Shown here: positions 46,157 to 56,600 of the stretch, piece after piece
Numbering within the stretch: position 1 is the first letter of the stretch
Layout of the letters: each line of letters opens with the position of its first letter
DNA from: an uncultured Lachnospiraceae bacterium
GTDB taxonomy: Bacteria; Bacillota; Clostridia; Lachnospirales; Lachnospiraceae
NCBI GenBank assembly: GCA_910584725.1
Contig: CAJUBE010000024.1
Coordinates: 5,229 to 69,228 of the forward strand
Reading direction: 5' to 3'
DNA: 64,000 nt
Translations under genes and position numbers: made by a program
The notes under the pieces: model-generated
Told to the model about the DNA's origin: nothing
The model's database searches: none
The model's input: the letters and a program-made list of their open reading frames with translations, nothing else

Positions 46157-48196
46157 TCATTTACTTAAATCTACCTCGATATCGCCAGCGAATACCTGAT
46201 CCTCTTTACCAAGTGCGCCCGGGATGATGGTGAAGGTATTGGAGATACCATCCTGTGCATCGTTGAACGGAAGCTTGGATACAGAAGATAAGGAAGCAAC
46301 TGCACCGTGGGTATCACGGCCGTGCATCGGGTTAGCACCGGGTGCGAAAGGCTGGCCTTTCTTACGTCCGTCAGGTGTGTTACCAGTAGCCTTACCGTAG
46401 GTTACGTTGGAAGTAATGGTAAGGATAGAGGTTGTAGGAACACCGTTTCTGTAGGTGTGATGTCTTCTGATCGCGGTCATGAACTTGTGAACGATCTCCT
46501 GAGCAATCTCATCTACGCGGTCGTCGTCGTTACCATATTTCGGGAACTCGCCGGTTGTCTTGAAGTCAACGATGATGCCGTCCTCGTCTCTGATCGGCTC
46601 AACCTTCGCGTACTTGATAGCGGAAAGGGAGTCAGCCACGATGGAGAGACCTGCAACACCTGTTGCGAAATAACGCTTAACGTCTCTGTCATGAAGAGCC
46701 ATCTCTGCTCTCTCATAGCAGTATTTGTCATGCATGTAGTGGATGATGTTCAGTGTATTTACATACACGTCTGCCTGCCACTCGAGCATGTCAATGAACT
46801 TATCCATAACATCGTCGTAATCCAGCACATCGCCGGTAACAGGACGATACTTAGGACCAACCTGCTTCTTGGTAACTTCGTCGATACCGCCGTTCAATGC
46901 GTACAGCAGGCACTTAGCAACGTTAGCACGAGCGCCGAAGAACTGCATTTCCTTACCGATAACCATGGAGGATACGCAGCATGCGATACCGTAGTCATCG
47001 CCGTGTGTCACTCTCATCAGATCGTCGTTCTCGTACTGGATGGAAGAGGTCTGAATGGACATCTTCGCACAGTACTTCTTCCAGCTTTCCGGAAGTCTGG
47101 TGGACCAGAGAACCGTCAGGTTCGGCTCGGGTGAAGGACCAAGGTTGGTCAAGGTGTGCAGATAACGGAAGCTCATCTTCGTTACCATGTGACGGCCGTC
47201 AACGCCAACACCGCCGAGGGACTCGGTTACCCATACCGGATCGCCTGCGAAAATCTGGTTGTACTCAGGTGTACGTGCAAACTTAACGCATCTTAACTTC
47301 ATAATGAAGTGGTCAACAAACTCCTGAATCTGCTGCTCTGTGAAGGTGCCGTTAGCAAGGTCACGCTCTGCATATACATCAAGGAAAGTAGATGTACGTC
47401 CGAGGGACATTGCAGCGCCGTTCTGCTCTTTTACGGAGCAAAGGTAGCCAAAGTAAGTAGCCTGAATCGCTTCCTGTACGTTGGATGCGGGCTTGGAAAT
47501 GTCGCAGCCGTAAGAAGCAGCCATTTCCTTCATCATCTTCAGAGCAACCATCTGCTCGGAAAGCTCCTCGCGGAGACGAATCACATCGTCGGTCATAACG
47601 CGGCCTGTGGAATCCTTCTGCGCCTGCTTGTCTTCAATCAGTCTGTCAATACCGTACAGAGCCACACGTCTGTAGTCGCCAATGATACGGCCGCGGCCAT
47701 ATGCATCCGGAAGACCCGTGATGATGTGGGAAGAACGGCATGCTCTCATCTCCTGATTGTAAGCATCGAAGCAGCCGGCGTTATGTGTCTTTCTGTGTGT
47801 GGAGAAGAACTCGCTGATCTCGGGATCTACTTCGTAGCCGTTGTCCGTGCAAGCCTTCTCTGCCATTCTGATACCGCCGTAAGGCTGTAAGGAACGCTTG
47901 AAGGGCTTATCTGTCTGGAAACCTACGATGGTCTCTTTGCTCTTGTCCAGATAGCCGGGGCCGTGGGATGTGATGGTGGATACAACCTTGGTATCCATAT
48001 CAAGTACGCCGCCTGCCTCACGCTCCTGTTTCTGCAGATCGAGCACCTGTGCCCAAAGATCCTTTGTGTTCTGTGTAGGCTCTGCCAGGAAGGACTCGTC
48101 ACCGTCGTAAGGGTGATAGTTCCTCTGGATGAAATCGCGGACATTGACTTCTTTGTCCCACTTGCCGCCTACAAAATCTTTCCATTCTGGTCTCAT
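46157..48196 (-). CDS. pflB: Pyruvate formate-lyase catalytic subunit lacking its glycyl-radical end
   Basis: This 679-residue PFL covers the barrel of the enzyme that converts pyruvate and CoA to acetyl-CoA and formate. It begins [20 protein letters not shown] and contains the catalytic cysteine pair in [10 protein letters not shown]. Conserved LGRTSTFLD and [19 protein letters not shown] are present. It stops right after [16 protein letters not shown], where E. coli PFL (760 residues) continues ~75 residues into its RVSGY radical loop. That missing part is encoded separately at 45660-45902. The stop is clean and each gene has a strong ribosome binding site, so this is a genuine split rather than a sequencing frameshift. 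AGGAGG precedes the ATG. Confidence 0.95.
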   Translation of the reverse strand: MRPEWKDFVGGKWDKEVNVRDFIQRNYHPYDGDESFLAEPTQNTKDLWAQVLDLQKQEREAGGVLDMDTKVVSTITSHGPGYLDKSKETIVGFQTDKPFKRSLQPYGGIRMAEKACTDNGYEVDPEISEFFSTHRKTHNAGCFDAYNQEMRACRSSHIITGLPDAYGRGRIIGDYRRVALYGIDRLIEDKQAQKDSTGRVMTDDVIRLREELSEQMVALKMMKEMAASYGCDISKPASNVQEAIQATYFGYLCSVKEQNGAAMSLGRTSTFLDVYAERDLANGTFTEQQIQEFVDHFIMKLRCVKFARTPEYNQIFAGDPVWVTESLGGVGVDGRHMVTKMSFRYLHTLTNLGPSPEPNLTVLWSTRLPESWKKYCAKMSIQTSSIQYENDDLMRVTHGDDYGIACCVSSMVIGKEMQFFGARANVAKCLLYALNGGIDEVTKKQVGPKYRPVTGDVLDYDDVMDKFIDMLEWQADVYVNTLNIIHYMHDKYCYERAEMALHDRDVKRYFATGVAGLSIVADSLSAIKYAKVEPIRDEDGIIVDFKTTGEFPKYGNDDDRVDEIAQEIVHKFMTAIRRHHTYRNGVPTTSILTITSNVTYGKATGNTPDGRKKGQPFAPGANPMHGRDTHGAVASLSSVSKLPFNDAQDGISNTFTIIPGALGKEDQVFAGDIEVDLSK

Positions 48197-48301
48197 TTTT
48201 GTACCAACCTCCTATTTTAAAATTTTTAATAAAGTAACTTTGAAATGGCCGCGCTCGGAATCATGCACAATCACGGTGCATCACTCTGAATCGGTAAGAA
48301 T

Positions 48302-48331
48302 ATTATATGCCAAGTGTCGAATCACAGTCAA
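48302..48331 (-). promoter_or_regulatory. Promoter for the pyruvate formate-lyase operon
   Basis: On the minus strand TTGACT (48326-48331) and TATAAT (48302-48307) have 18-bp spacing. A TGCA...TGCA hairpin lies in the ~105-nt leader. No Rex-like palindrome was recognised. The rest of the 48197-48540 gap shows no gene. Confidence 0.75.
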
Positions 48332-48543
48332 GACGGCCTTTGTTCTTTTTCTCATACAAATGCCAAAAAAAGAATGAAAATTTTGTGAAATATGCAATAA
48401 TGTGGATGTGACGTTTTTCCGTTCTTGGCATTCCGTATGCTCCTCCAAATAATAAGCGCAAGGCAAATGCCATATATTGGCATAAAATGTTCATATTTTC
48501 GTTTGTGGTTCTAGAACGGCATAGAGGGATGAGGTTTTACGAT

Positions 48544-48660
48544 GATGAAAGGCGGAAAAGGCTATACGGTTGCGGATATCGAAGCGCTGCCGGAGGGCGA
48601 ACGGGAGTTTTTTCAAAGAGTATTACTATGCGGCAATGTGGGCGGCATATAACGGAGCTT
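48544..48660 (+). pseudogene. Truncated Uma2 gene remnant
   Basis: The first ~27 codons (MKGGKGYTVADIEALPEGER) match the start of the intact Uma2 gene at 21840 (MAIKGGKSYTIADIEALPEG). After that about 520 bp are missing. What follows resembles the sequence just before the intact DUF951 gene. It cannot encode a nuclease. Confidence 0.85.
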
Positions 48661-48663
48661 GAT

Positions 48664-48842
48664 ATGGACATTCAAGTCGGTGATATTTTAAAAATGAAAA
48701 AGCAGCATCCCCCTGCGGCTCCTCGGAGTGGGAGATGCTGCGGAATGGCGCGGACTTTCGCCTGAAATGCACGGGCTGCGGGCATCAGATTATGCTTCCG
48801 CGGGTGAAGGCGGAGAAGAACGTGCGGGGAATTCATAAGTCC
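48664..48842 (+). pseudogene. Frameshifted DUF951 gene copy
   Basis: The nucleotide sequence is nearly identical to the intact DUF951 gene at 22516-22695. An extra C in the run after CAGCATC shifts the frame after the codons for KKQH. The downstream frame still spells the CTGCGHQI region, so decay is recent. It abuts the end of module B's first gene. Confidence 0.88.
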
Positions 48843-48844
48843 TG

Positions 48845-49900
48845 TCAGGCCTCGTAGATATCGTCTCCACCGACATCGCGATACGGATACTCGATGCCGG
48901 TCTGTGTTTCGATTACTTTGAGCGCCACCTTCGCAGTCTTGTTAAAAATACCGTTCAAACCGCTATCCATTGCGGTGTGAAAATCCCTGTAGACAGATAA
49001 AATGCTCTGTTCGGCGTCTGCATAATTATCCCGCTGCTCCGCAAAAATCTGGGAGGCTTTGCTTAAAGCCAGAAGTAAGAACGCGTAATTCCCGTTGATG
49101 TCCGGCTGCGGTTTAAACACATTGGTGCAGCATTGCCACAAATTCGCAATCACGCGCTGGTATTCGCCTTTTTCAAAGAGGATATCCGCCAGACGGAGTG
49201 CGCATTTTGGCGCGGCTTTCACCTGCTTTAGTCCGAGCTGCAATACCGATTCTTCTGTCTGGTTATTTAAATCATCATTTCCAAACGCGCGCAATATCGT
49301 TGATTTGTCGAAATATGCCTGGTCTGCATTTTCTTTGGCAATGAATTGATCCGCCAGTGCGAGAGCCTGCTTTTTCAACTCGCTCCGCTCCGTCTCCGCT
49401 TCCACCTGATCCGCTTTTGCTATCAGATAATCTATGGAAAAGGAAAACGCCCTCCAATTCCAGCATTCTCTGGAAATTCCCGAAAGAACGTGGTACGATT
49501 CTTCACCTACCTCATACTGCCCGCCGGAAATACCATATTTTATCAAATCGGCCAATATGTCAACCGAATATGGTATGGCGCGTCGTCCGCGCTGCAGAAT
49601 CCTGCACGCGCCATCGTAGAGATTTTGTCTGGCATAGTTCACGGCAACATTATGATACTCGTCGGCCGTACCAAAAATCTGCAGATCATCTCTCTCAAAT
49701 AATCCGACAATGTCCCGTAGTTTTTTTCTCGGGCTGGCCTGATAAGTGGTTTCGCTAAATTCGCTGCCAAATTCGTCATCAAACGCATCTTCATATAAAT
49801 CCTGAACCAGACCGTCTACTACAATCTCCACATCAGACATATTCAATGTGTTTTCTTTCGCCGTTATATAAATCAATTCCTCAAACCTTATTTTCGCCAT
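48845..49900 (-). CDS. Helical-repeat (TPR-like) protein of the SIR2 operon
   Basis: This 351-residue protein is acidic near the N-terminus (EDAFDDEFGSEFS). It then shows degenerate ~35-residue helix pairs such as NVAVNYARQNLYDGACRILQ, ALRLADILFEKGEYQRVIAN and FLLLALSKASQIFAEQ. That is the look of an alpha-solenoid scaffold, with no catalytic motif. The ATG at 49900 follows AAGGAG and lies inside the end of the ATPase gene (20-bp overlap), so translation is coupled. It is the last gene of the SIR2-ATPase-TPR operon. TPR-like subunits often serve as sensors or adaptors in multi-gene defence systems, but that role is inferred. Confidence 0.75.
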   Translation of the reverse strand: MAKIRFEELIYITAKENTLNMSDVEIVVDGLVQDLYEDAFDDEFGSEFSETTYQASPRKKLRDIVGLFERDDLQIFGTADEYHNVAVNYARQNLYDGACRILQRGRRAIPYSVDILADLIKYGISGGQYEVGEESYHVLSGISRECWNWRAFSFSIDYLIAKADQVEAETERSELKKQALALADQFIAKENADQAYFDKSTILRAFGNDDLNNQTEESVLQLGLKQVKAAPKCALRLADILFEKGEYQRVIANLWQCCTNVFKPQPDINGNYAFLLLALSKASQIFAEQRDNYADAEQSILSVYRDFHTAMDSGLNGIFNKTAKVALKVIETQTGIEYPYRDVGGDDIYEA

Positions 49901-51596
49901 GCTCCTTCTCCTTTCCCATCTCCTGTTCTTTCTGTTCCAACGCCGGGATTTCCTGATTGATATCACCTAAAATGGAATCTACCACGCTTCTCTGCGACAA
50001 GCGTTCCAAAAACCGTATCCTTTCTTCTTCCTGCCGCTTCTCTGCTTCGCGTTTTTGGGCATCGCGCTCTTCGATTTCGCGTTTTTCTTCCTCGGAAAGC
50101 GGAATCTCAAAATCCAAAAATGCAGGGGTTTCCGCATCCCTGACAGATACAGGCCTCCTGGTGAAAGCATTCCGGTCGTATAATTCAATATCCGGCAGTC
50201 TCGTGATACACGGTTTCGCCCGGCCGCACAATAACAAAGCTTCCCCGGCGTCTTTATCCAACCGCTGCAGCATGGAGACGGACAAAACGGGTTTGGGATT
50301 GTCTGTGGATGTCTTTCCACACATCGATGAAATTTCTTCCAAAAACTGGATTTCACGGCTTGTAAAAAAAATCCAATTATTGCAATTTGTCTGGATGGTG
50401 TCTGCCTCGTCGCCGTAGCGCTGGGTAAGCTGGTGCTTGCTCTGTATCACCAAATTAAAACGGATATTTCTGCTCCTCGCGGCGGTAATCATAGCAGGGA
50501 AATCCCCTATCGTCGGCAGGGATGAAAACTCATCCAGCACATAGTTGACACGGTTTGCAAGCGTTCCTACATGTAAGCCGTCCTGTTCATCGGACTCCTG
50601 CGCCTTGTAAATCATATACTCATAGCTTTGTTTGATGAACAAGGAAACCAGACCGTGATATCCTGTCTTTTCATCCGGCACAATCAGGTAAACAGCTGTC
50701 GGACGCTTCCCGATGGCATCAAAATCAATATCGTTGCCGGACAACATATCCAAAAGGTTCGGCTGGATGGAAAACAGGCGCATCTTTTGGTCAAACATGC
50801 TCAATATTCCGGCTTTGGTATCATTCGCGGTCTCGACTGTTCCTATCAGGGCTGAAGATATGATGGGGTCGGTCTTTGCGTAGTTCCAGAGACGCGGATT
50901 TCTACCCGGCCCCGTTTCGGATATCAGACGTTTGCGAAGTTCCATGACATTACCGATATGGATGTATTCTTTTCCCTTGTGGAAATCCCTGCAGTATTTA
51001 AACAGCAGCAGTACAAGCCCAAAAAAGAAGGAACCCGCACTGTTGTCCCAAAATGGGTCGCTGTTGGATTTTTGTGCGCTGATAAGGTTCTCTGCAATGT
51101 CGTTCACAAATTCGCACGCTTTATCAATTTCTCCTTTCAGGAAGAAGTCGTAGGGAATAGCGAGCGGATTCCAACGCCTGCCGTGCATGGGAGAGCGCAG
51201 ATTCAACACAAAAACCGTATAATCGTTTTTTCCCAGATAAGCCGCAGTTCGATTGTATATCTCCGCCTTTGGATCGGATATGATCATGGATTCTCCGGCG
51301 CTGCCAAGTATGCGAACCAAGGGCATCGCAACCAAACGGCTCTTTTTGGAGCCGGTAGGTCCGATTACCAGTGTGTGCGAATCTGTGTGGTCAACCGCCA
51401 CTTCGTCAGTCTTTCTACTCCATGCCAGCGGAACGCCTGCCCGCCCGGATTCCCAAGGCTTTTCGCCCAAACTGCCTTCTGGTGCCGCCTTACCGCTTTT
51501 CAGGGAATATTTCTGAAACGGCTTGATCAGATCGCCCACCGCTTCAAAATAAATGCCATACTTTTTTGAAATACTTTTGTCGTATACCAGACTCAC
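49881..51596 (-). CDS. VirD4/TraG-like P-loop ATPase without conjugation neighbours
   Basis: This 571-residue protein is from the VirD4/TraG coupling-protein family of the HerA/FtsK superfamily. Landmarks in order are THTLVIGPTGSKKSR (P-loop, 79-86), MIISDPKAEIYNRTA (108-118), DPFWDNSAGSFFFGL, FDAIGKRPTAVYLIVPDEK and VNYVLDEFSSLPTIGDF (Walker B, Asp/Glu 355-356). The P-loop has Lys where most have Gly (GSKKS not GSGKS). There is no N-terminal membrane anchor, and no relaxase or type IV secretion genes are nearby. The GTG start overlaps the SIR2 stop by 4 bp. The C-terminal ~90 residues are a charged coiled coil. It is best read as an orphan ATPase partner of the SIR2 protein. Confidence 0.85.
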   Translation of the reverse strand: MSLVYDKSISKKYGIYFEAVGDLIKPFQKYSLKSGKAAPEGSLGEKPWESGRAGVPLAWSRKTDEVAVDHTDSHTLVIGPTGSKKSRLVAMPLVRILGSAGESMIISDPKAEIYNRTAAYLGKNDYTVFVLNLRSPMHGRRWNPLAIPYDFFLKGEIDKACEFVNDIAENLISAQKSNSDPFWDNSAGSFFFGLVLLLFKYCRDFHKGKEYIHIGNVMELRKRLISETGPGRNPRLWNYAKTDPIISSALIGTVETANDTKAGILSMFDQKMRLFSIQPNLLDMLSGNDIDFDAIGKRPTAVYLIVPDEKTGYHGLVSLFIKQSYEYMIYKAQESDEQDGLHVGTLANRVNYVLDEFSSLPTIGDFPAMITAARSRNIRFNLVIQSKHQLTQRYGDEADTIQTNCNNWIFFTSREIQFLEEISSMCGKTSTDNPKPVLSVSMLQRLDKDAGEALLLCGRAKPCITRLPDIELYDRNAFTRRPVSVRDAETPAFLDFEIPLSEEEKREIEERDAQKREAEKRQEEERIRFLERLSQRSVVDSILGDINQEIPALEQKEQEMGKEKEHGENKV

Positions 51597-53473
51597 AATT
51601 CACCACCTCCATTGCTCGCATCGCGTTTTAACACCCGTGTTTTTGACATCTCTGATTTATTTTCATCGACATTCCGATGTATTGTATCCGAGTCTTCTTT
51701 ACTTTGGTTTAGCATATCTTTAAGCATCAAACTCACCAGCATTAGCATTTCATCTCGTGTGCTTTCCATTGATTCGCGCCGCTCACGATCCTGCTCTCTC
51801 GGGTCATTCCACGCGGCAGATCGGGTTTTTTCCAATATCTGAATGTTTAATTCTTCCAATCTCATCTCTATCTGTTCTTCCAGCGAAAGCGGAGAAAGAC
51901 ATTTGATAATGCGGATTTTCGGTTCAGGCGGCTGCTCGCTTTTAGACACCGCCGAGAACTTCTCGTCATCAGGGAAAGCCGGATAAACGTTATTCAGCCA
52001 CCGCCTCAGCTCTCCCACTATATTCTCTGCATCGTTTTCATTCATCCGGCGCTTGTGACTGCTGTCCGATTGTGAGCCGCCAAGCATATAGATGGTATTG
52101 CCCAGCGGATAACTGTGCAGCGGTCCCTTTACCTCTTTTTTAAACTGAAAACTTCTGTCGTATATCCGGCATAATGTCCAGTCCGGACTTTGATTTTTCC
52201 CATTTTCGCATAAGAAATGACGGTATAGGTAACGCAAGATATCGTCGCGCTGTCCGTCTTCAAATTCCCCTTCCTTAAACGAATCGTCCCCTTCAAGTAA
52301 TTCGTCAATCGCACGTTTCAAACCGGCATCAATTTCCTTTTCACGCTTATTCAAATCCTGTTTCCAAGAATATATATCATTATCCTTATGCGTTTCCCGA
52401 ATGAGTTGATGAAGAAGAATCGAAATATCATTGTAATCATTGCAAAGGACTATCGGGCTTATTTCTTTCAATCTGCAATTATTCTTCGCAGCCTCTGAGG
52501 GAAAAACAGGGATACGAAGATTTTTTGTCTCTTGATTCAAAACCCCCTTCTTATTGTTGAGCGCATCCACGGTCTTGTCCCCGTTCATCCCTGCGCCCAG
52601 AAAGAGCAGAGTAACGCCGACCTCACCGTTTATCCGCAGAAGCTGCTCAATTCTCCCGTTTGAATATGCTTTTTTGTAAGCTTTCTGCGTCATTACAAGC
52701 GAAGTTGGATCGGCAATGCACCCGTGAATATAAAAAACGCGGTTCACATCCGACTCTTCAACCCAATTCGCCAGTTCTCCTCTCCTGACTTCCCGCGCCC
52801 AATTCGACTTTATTTTTTCATCAAATGGATTCAGCTTTTTCCCCACAGTCTCGAACGATTCGTCACAATTTGTCGTGATATATCTTACAGTCTTTCCCAG
52901 ATAGGGAAGGAAGTATATGGCAGGAAAGGAATAGGGCCTGCCTGATAAATGCGTTTCTTTATTATCCTCTTCACCCTTTGCTTTCTCTATCTTTTTAAAC
53001 ACCCTGCAAAACCAATCGTTTATGGTATCGCAGCCCGGGGTACCACAAATATTCAACTGACATTTATCTATCAATTCACCTAGTTTATTTCCTAATTCCG
53101 GATAGGTTGTAAATTTCTTAGCTTCTTTTAGTTCCTCCTCCGGCACATCCGCATAGTCGCCGCACAGCTTCGTCTCTGCCTCCCGCAAACCGTTTTCATT
53201 TCCGAATTCTCTTATTTGATCCAAGCTATACCTTAATAAATACAGCTTCTGCAAGTTATCTCTTAATTTTGTAACATCAGAAGACGGATAAGAATCTCTG
53301 GCGTGCTCAATTAAATCGTCCACAATCTTCTCAAATGGTTCTCCCCATCGTTTTGAATAGAGTGAAAGCCCGGCTCCCACATAACATGCAAGCTTTTCTT
53401 CCCTCAGTGCATCCACAAGCATCCTAAAATGTTCATAACCTGACGCACCCATAAAATCCTCGAATTTATGCAC
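51593..53473 (-). CDS. SIR2-domain protein, putative defence effector
   Basis: This 626-residue protein has an N-terminal SIR2-like NAD-binding domain: ACYVGAGLS (about 29-37), YITTNCDESF (198-207), FYIHGCIADPTSL (247-259; the HG of SIR2 proteins) and LLFLGAGMNGDKTVDALN (289-306). No zinc-ribbon of deacetylase sirtuins is seen, so it fits the NADase-type SIR2_2 group used in anti-phage systems. A middle region and a charged helical C-terminus (about 530-626) follow. GTG start after AGGAGG. It heads a tightly overlapping operon with the VirD4-like ATPase and a TPR-like protein. NAD depletion as its output is inferred from the family. Confidence 0.85.
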   Translation of the reverse strand: MHKFEDFMGASGYEHFRMLVDALREEKLACYVGAGLSLYSKRWGEPFEKIVDDLIEHARDSYPSSDVTKLRDNLQKLYLLRYSLDQIREFGNENGLREAETKLCGDYADVPEEELKEAKKFTTYPELGNKLGELIDKCQLNICGTPGCDTINDWFCRVFKKIEKAKGEEDNKETHLSGRPYSFPAIYFLPYLGKTVRYITTNCDESFETVGKKLNPFDEKIKSNWAREVRRGELANWVEESDVNRVFYIHGCIADPTSLVMTQKAYKKAYSNGRIEQLLRINGEVGVTLLFLGAGMNGDKTVDALNNKKGVLNQETKNLRIPVFPSEAAKNNCRLKEISPIVLCNDYNDISILLHQLIRETHKDNDIYSWKQDLNKREKEIDAGLKRAIDELLEGDDSFKEGEFEDGQRDDILRYLYRHFLCENGKNQSPDWTLCRIYDRSFQFKKEVKGPLHSYPLGNTIYMLGGSQSDSSHKRRMNENDAENIVGELRRWLNNVYPAFPDDEKFSAVSKSEQPPEPKIRIIKCLSPLSLEEQIEMRLEELNIQILEKTRSAAWNDPREQDRERRESMESTRDEMLMLVSLMLKDMLNQSKEDSDTIHRNVDENKSEMSKTRVLKRDASNGGGEL

Positions 53474-53540
53474 GAGCCGAACCTCCTCTCAAGAAAATTT
53501 GTTATGGCTGTCTCCGCCTTCACAACCCCATAACCCTATA

Positions 53541-53580
53541 AAAAAACGCCCCTCCAGCCCTTTCCGGCCTTCGGGACGCT
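53541..53580 (-). terminator. Possible terminator of giant gene B
   Basis: On the minus strand CGTCCC (53573-53578) can pair with GGGGCG (53547-53552) across an internal GGCC hairpin, followed by TTTTTTT. One mismatch weakens the stem. The remaining ~65 bp before the SIR2 gene shows no clear promoter, so read-through into the SIR2 operon is possible. Confidence 0.55.
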
Positions 53581-53645
53581 TTCGTAAATCAGTCCAATCC
53601 GGACATTTACTACTTTAAATTACTATTTCGAAACTGTTTTCCTCA

Positions 53646-56600
53646 TTAGGGTGTAGTGGTCGCCGCCTTTTGAGGAAGTGTAACGGTTTCACTTACTTCA
53701 CTTACGATTGTGTTACTATAATAAGGCTTCAAAGAATGCACCACCTTATAACTATAGGACAATGTTCCCGTTGCCGCCGTCGTCGGTGCCTCCACCTCCA
53801 AGTCAGACACGATAACTACCGCATACTCCTTATCTGCGTAATCAGACTTCGCTACCGCTGCCTGCAGCCAATCTGCGATCTGGTCAGCCGTGGTCGTCTC
53901 CGTCGCAAGCATCTGTGTCGCCGCAACCGTCGCATCAGTGGACTTCTCACCAACGATGAGAGCCGCCGCGTTTCCAACAGCAGTTTCAATGTCAACCCCT
54001 GCCGCTGCTTCTGTCACGGTAATCTCTACCGGTGCAATGGGGGTTGCGTCAGCCGCTGCAGTGACGTCTTTCAGAGTTACATTCATAGCGTAAGACTGGC
54101 CTTCGCCTTTCCCCCACTTCGTAGCATCCGGCGCTTCGATTGTGTCGATTACAATACCGGACATAGGATCGATATACACATTCTCAGGATCCTTCGCGTA
54201 TGCTTCCATCGCCGCCTTTGCCGCTGCAGCAGTTGCAAGTTCACTTGCGGTCAGCCCATGGCCATTCAGCTTCGTTTTCACATCCGCCGATACCGCAGCT
54301 GCAGTAGGTACTGCGTTGAGCTTCACTTTCAGGGAAATAAACTCCGTATTTACGGTTCCCTTGTTGAAGGTAAGCTTTACAGGTATTGTAATAATACCGC
54401 TCTTGGCTGCCGCAATCGCTTTGTCTCTGTCAAGCTTGATTACGATGGCAGGAGCTTCACCCTCATCGACCGCCTTCATCTGGATTGCGTTAGCGCCTCC
54501 GGCCAAAGCGGCGTAAACTGCCTGCTGCTCCTCGGTTGCATCTGCTCCCGCAGTTACAGGCTCTGCCTTAGAAATCGCATAACCGTCTGCCACGAGTGTA
54601 AACTCTTTGCCCTGTACCGCTTCCGCCGTCAAGGTTACTGTCGTACCCGTAATCTCAGCGGTGTGTGTCAGGTTCTTCTTTGTATCTACCTTCACCTTTG
54701 CGGTGTTGGCATCGTCCTTCAGGACCTTCACCTGTGCGGAAACCAGAATACCGTACTTCTCGAAGTCCGTGCTGGCCTTCTGTGGTGAATCGGCCGGAAT
54801 GACATAGAACTCTACCTTGCCCTGTTCAGGTGCATTGGTGCTCTTTAAGGTTACCTGATTGGTAGCTGCATCGCCGTCCTTCACAGGGGCTGCGCTCCAG
54901 CCCTCGGTAACTGCTTTCGCGTTTGCGATATATACAGGGTTGTTCTTGCCAACCGTTACGAAAGTCGCTGCCTCCGCGTTTGCTGCCGACAATACGTTAA
55001 TGCCGGAAGCCGTGTATTTCACCTTCTGGTTCTCTTTGATCGCCACAGTAATCTTGACTGACTTGTCAACTCTGCCGTTTTCTGTCCAGTAATGATACTC
55101 CAGATAACCGGTCAGGTCTTCCTTCGGGTTAAAGTTCGCATCGCCGTTCTTCGGGTCTGCCGTCAAAGCTGCTGTAATCTTTGCATATTCCGCAGTCTTA
55201 ATCTGCAGCTTTCTGTGGTCCTCACTCAATTCAAAGAACTCAAAGAACTTATTCTTCTTACCGCCCACATTCGCCGATACGACTCTGTCGAATACCATCA
55301 CGCCGTCCGCGGGTTTGTAGGTAAGCGCAACGCCAAGGCTCTCCACAGGATTAATGGTATACTTCGCAGTAGGACTCATGTTGCCGAGCTTGTTAACCTT
55401 AACCGAAATCGTCGCCGACTTTGTCGCCGGATAGAAAATCCCATTATCACTCTTGGTGCCATATACCACATTATACTTCGCGGTGCCAACCTTCTGAGGA
55501 TATACCATGCCGTCATCATACGGGGCTACAGTAAACTCATTTTTCCCGTTGATCGTGTACACGCCATCAAGGACGACAATCTCGGAACTCTTATCGTCAA
55601 CCTTCGTAAACTTGACTGCGTTGTAACCGCCCTTGTTATCCTTAAGCGTATATTTCAGTTCCTGTCCTTCTACGCTGCGATTCCCATCGTATGCCAGATA
55701 CAGCTTATTTGTGGTTTTCGCCGAAGGCGCCTTTACATCCTTAAAGTTCGTATTCACATAAGTGAACGAAATCTTGCCGGCCGCACCCTTCTTCATCTTA
55801 TCGGTGACAGTGATTACGGTCTCTTTCTTGTTCGGCGCAATCACATATTCGCCCGTGCTATCCTTAGAAACAATCTTACCGCCGGATACGCTCACGGAAT
55901 AATTGAAGAGCCTGGTATATGCATAACTATCATAACTGCCGCTGGCTGCATTTACCTGAACATTCAGCTGTCCGTTACCCGAGTCGGCATACTGGTACTT
56001 GCCGTTCTTCAGATAAATTCCGACACCGTTAGAGTTTTCTGTGTCAAGCGTGTAGGTCACATTCGCCGGATAAGTGATCGTATACTTCTTCTGCGTGTTC
56101 TTCTTACCGCCGTCTGTCGTTGTCGCCTTCAGGGCGAGAGCGCCCTTGCCGATAACAACCAATTTTTCATAGTCAGAATAATAACCGGTCTTTTTCCCGG
56201 TATATGCCGGCGTAATGTTCAGCAGGCTGTTGTCGATCACACGGCTTCCTGCCTTCACCACTACATTTGCTTCATCCGCTTCCAGCGTGGTGAGAGTGTC
56301 CGCCAGCTTCTCGCCGTTACTCTTTGCCAGATAGATCGCCGTCGGAACGAGAACCTCATCGGTCACCTCAAATGTTACAGTCTGCGAATGCGTATTTCCG
56401 GTATAATCTGCCGGGTTTATCCGAACCGTAAATTTGTTCTTCGCAGGATCAGCGCTTTGCTCAAAGCCCGCCTTAACGGTAATCTTATTGTTCTTGACCA
56501 CTACTTGCGCATTGTTCTTCGCATTCACAGCGCTGACAAACTCATAAGTAAACTTCTGGGTTGCCGCCTTATCACCATATGCATCCTTGCCAATGGGTTT

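Noticed and set aside
45660..48196. Split pyruvate formate-lyase as a sequencing frameshift
   Set aside because: The lyase ends cleanly, a 70-codon gene intervenes, and both small genes have strong ribosome binding sites. One or two base errors could not rejoin them.
49881..53473. Integrative conjugative element suggested by the TraG-like gene
   Set aside because: No relaxase, VirB4, VirB6, integrase or attachment site is visible, and the genes overlap as a tight operon with a SIR2 protein instead.
51593..53473. Second deacetylase sirtuin
   Set aside because: It lacks the four-cysteine zinc ribbon and the SGIPDFR motif of the 21103 sirtuin; motifs fit the SIR2_2 effector type.
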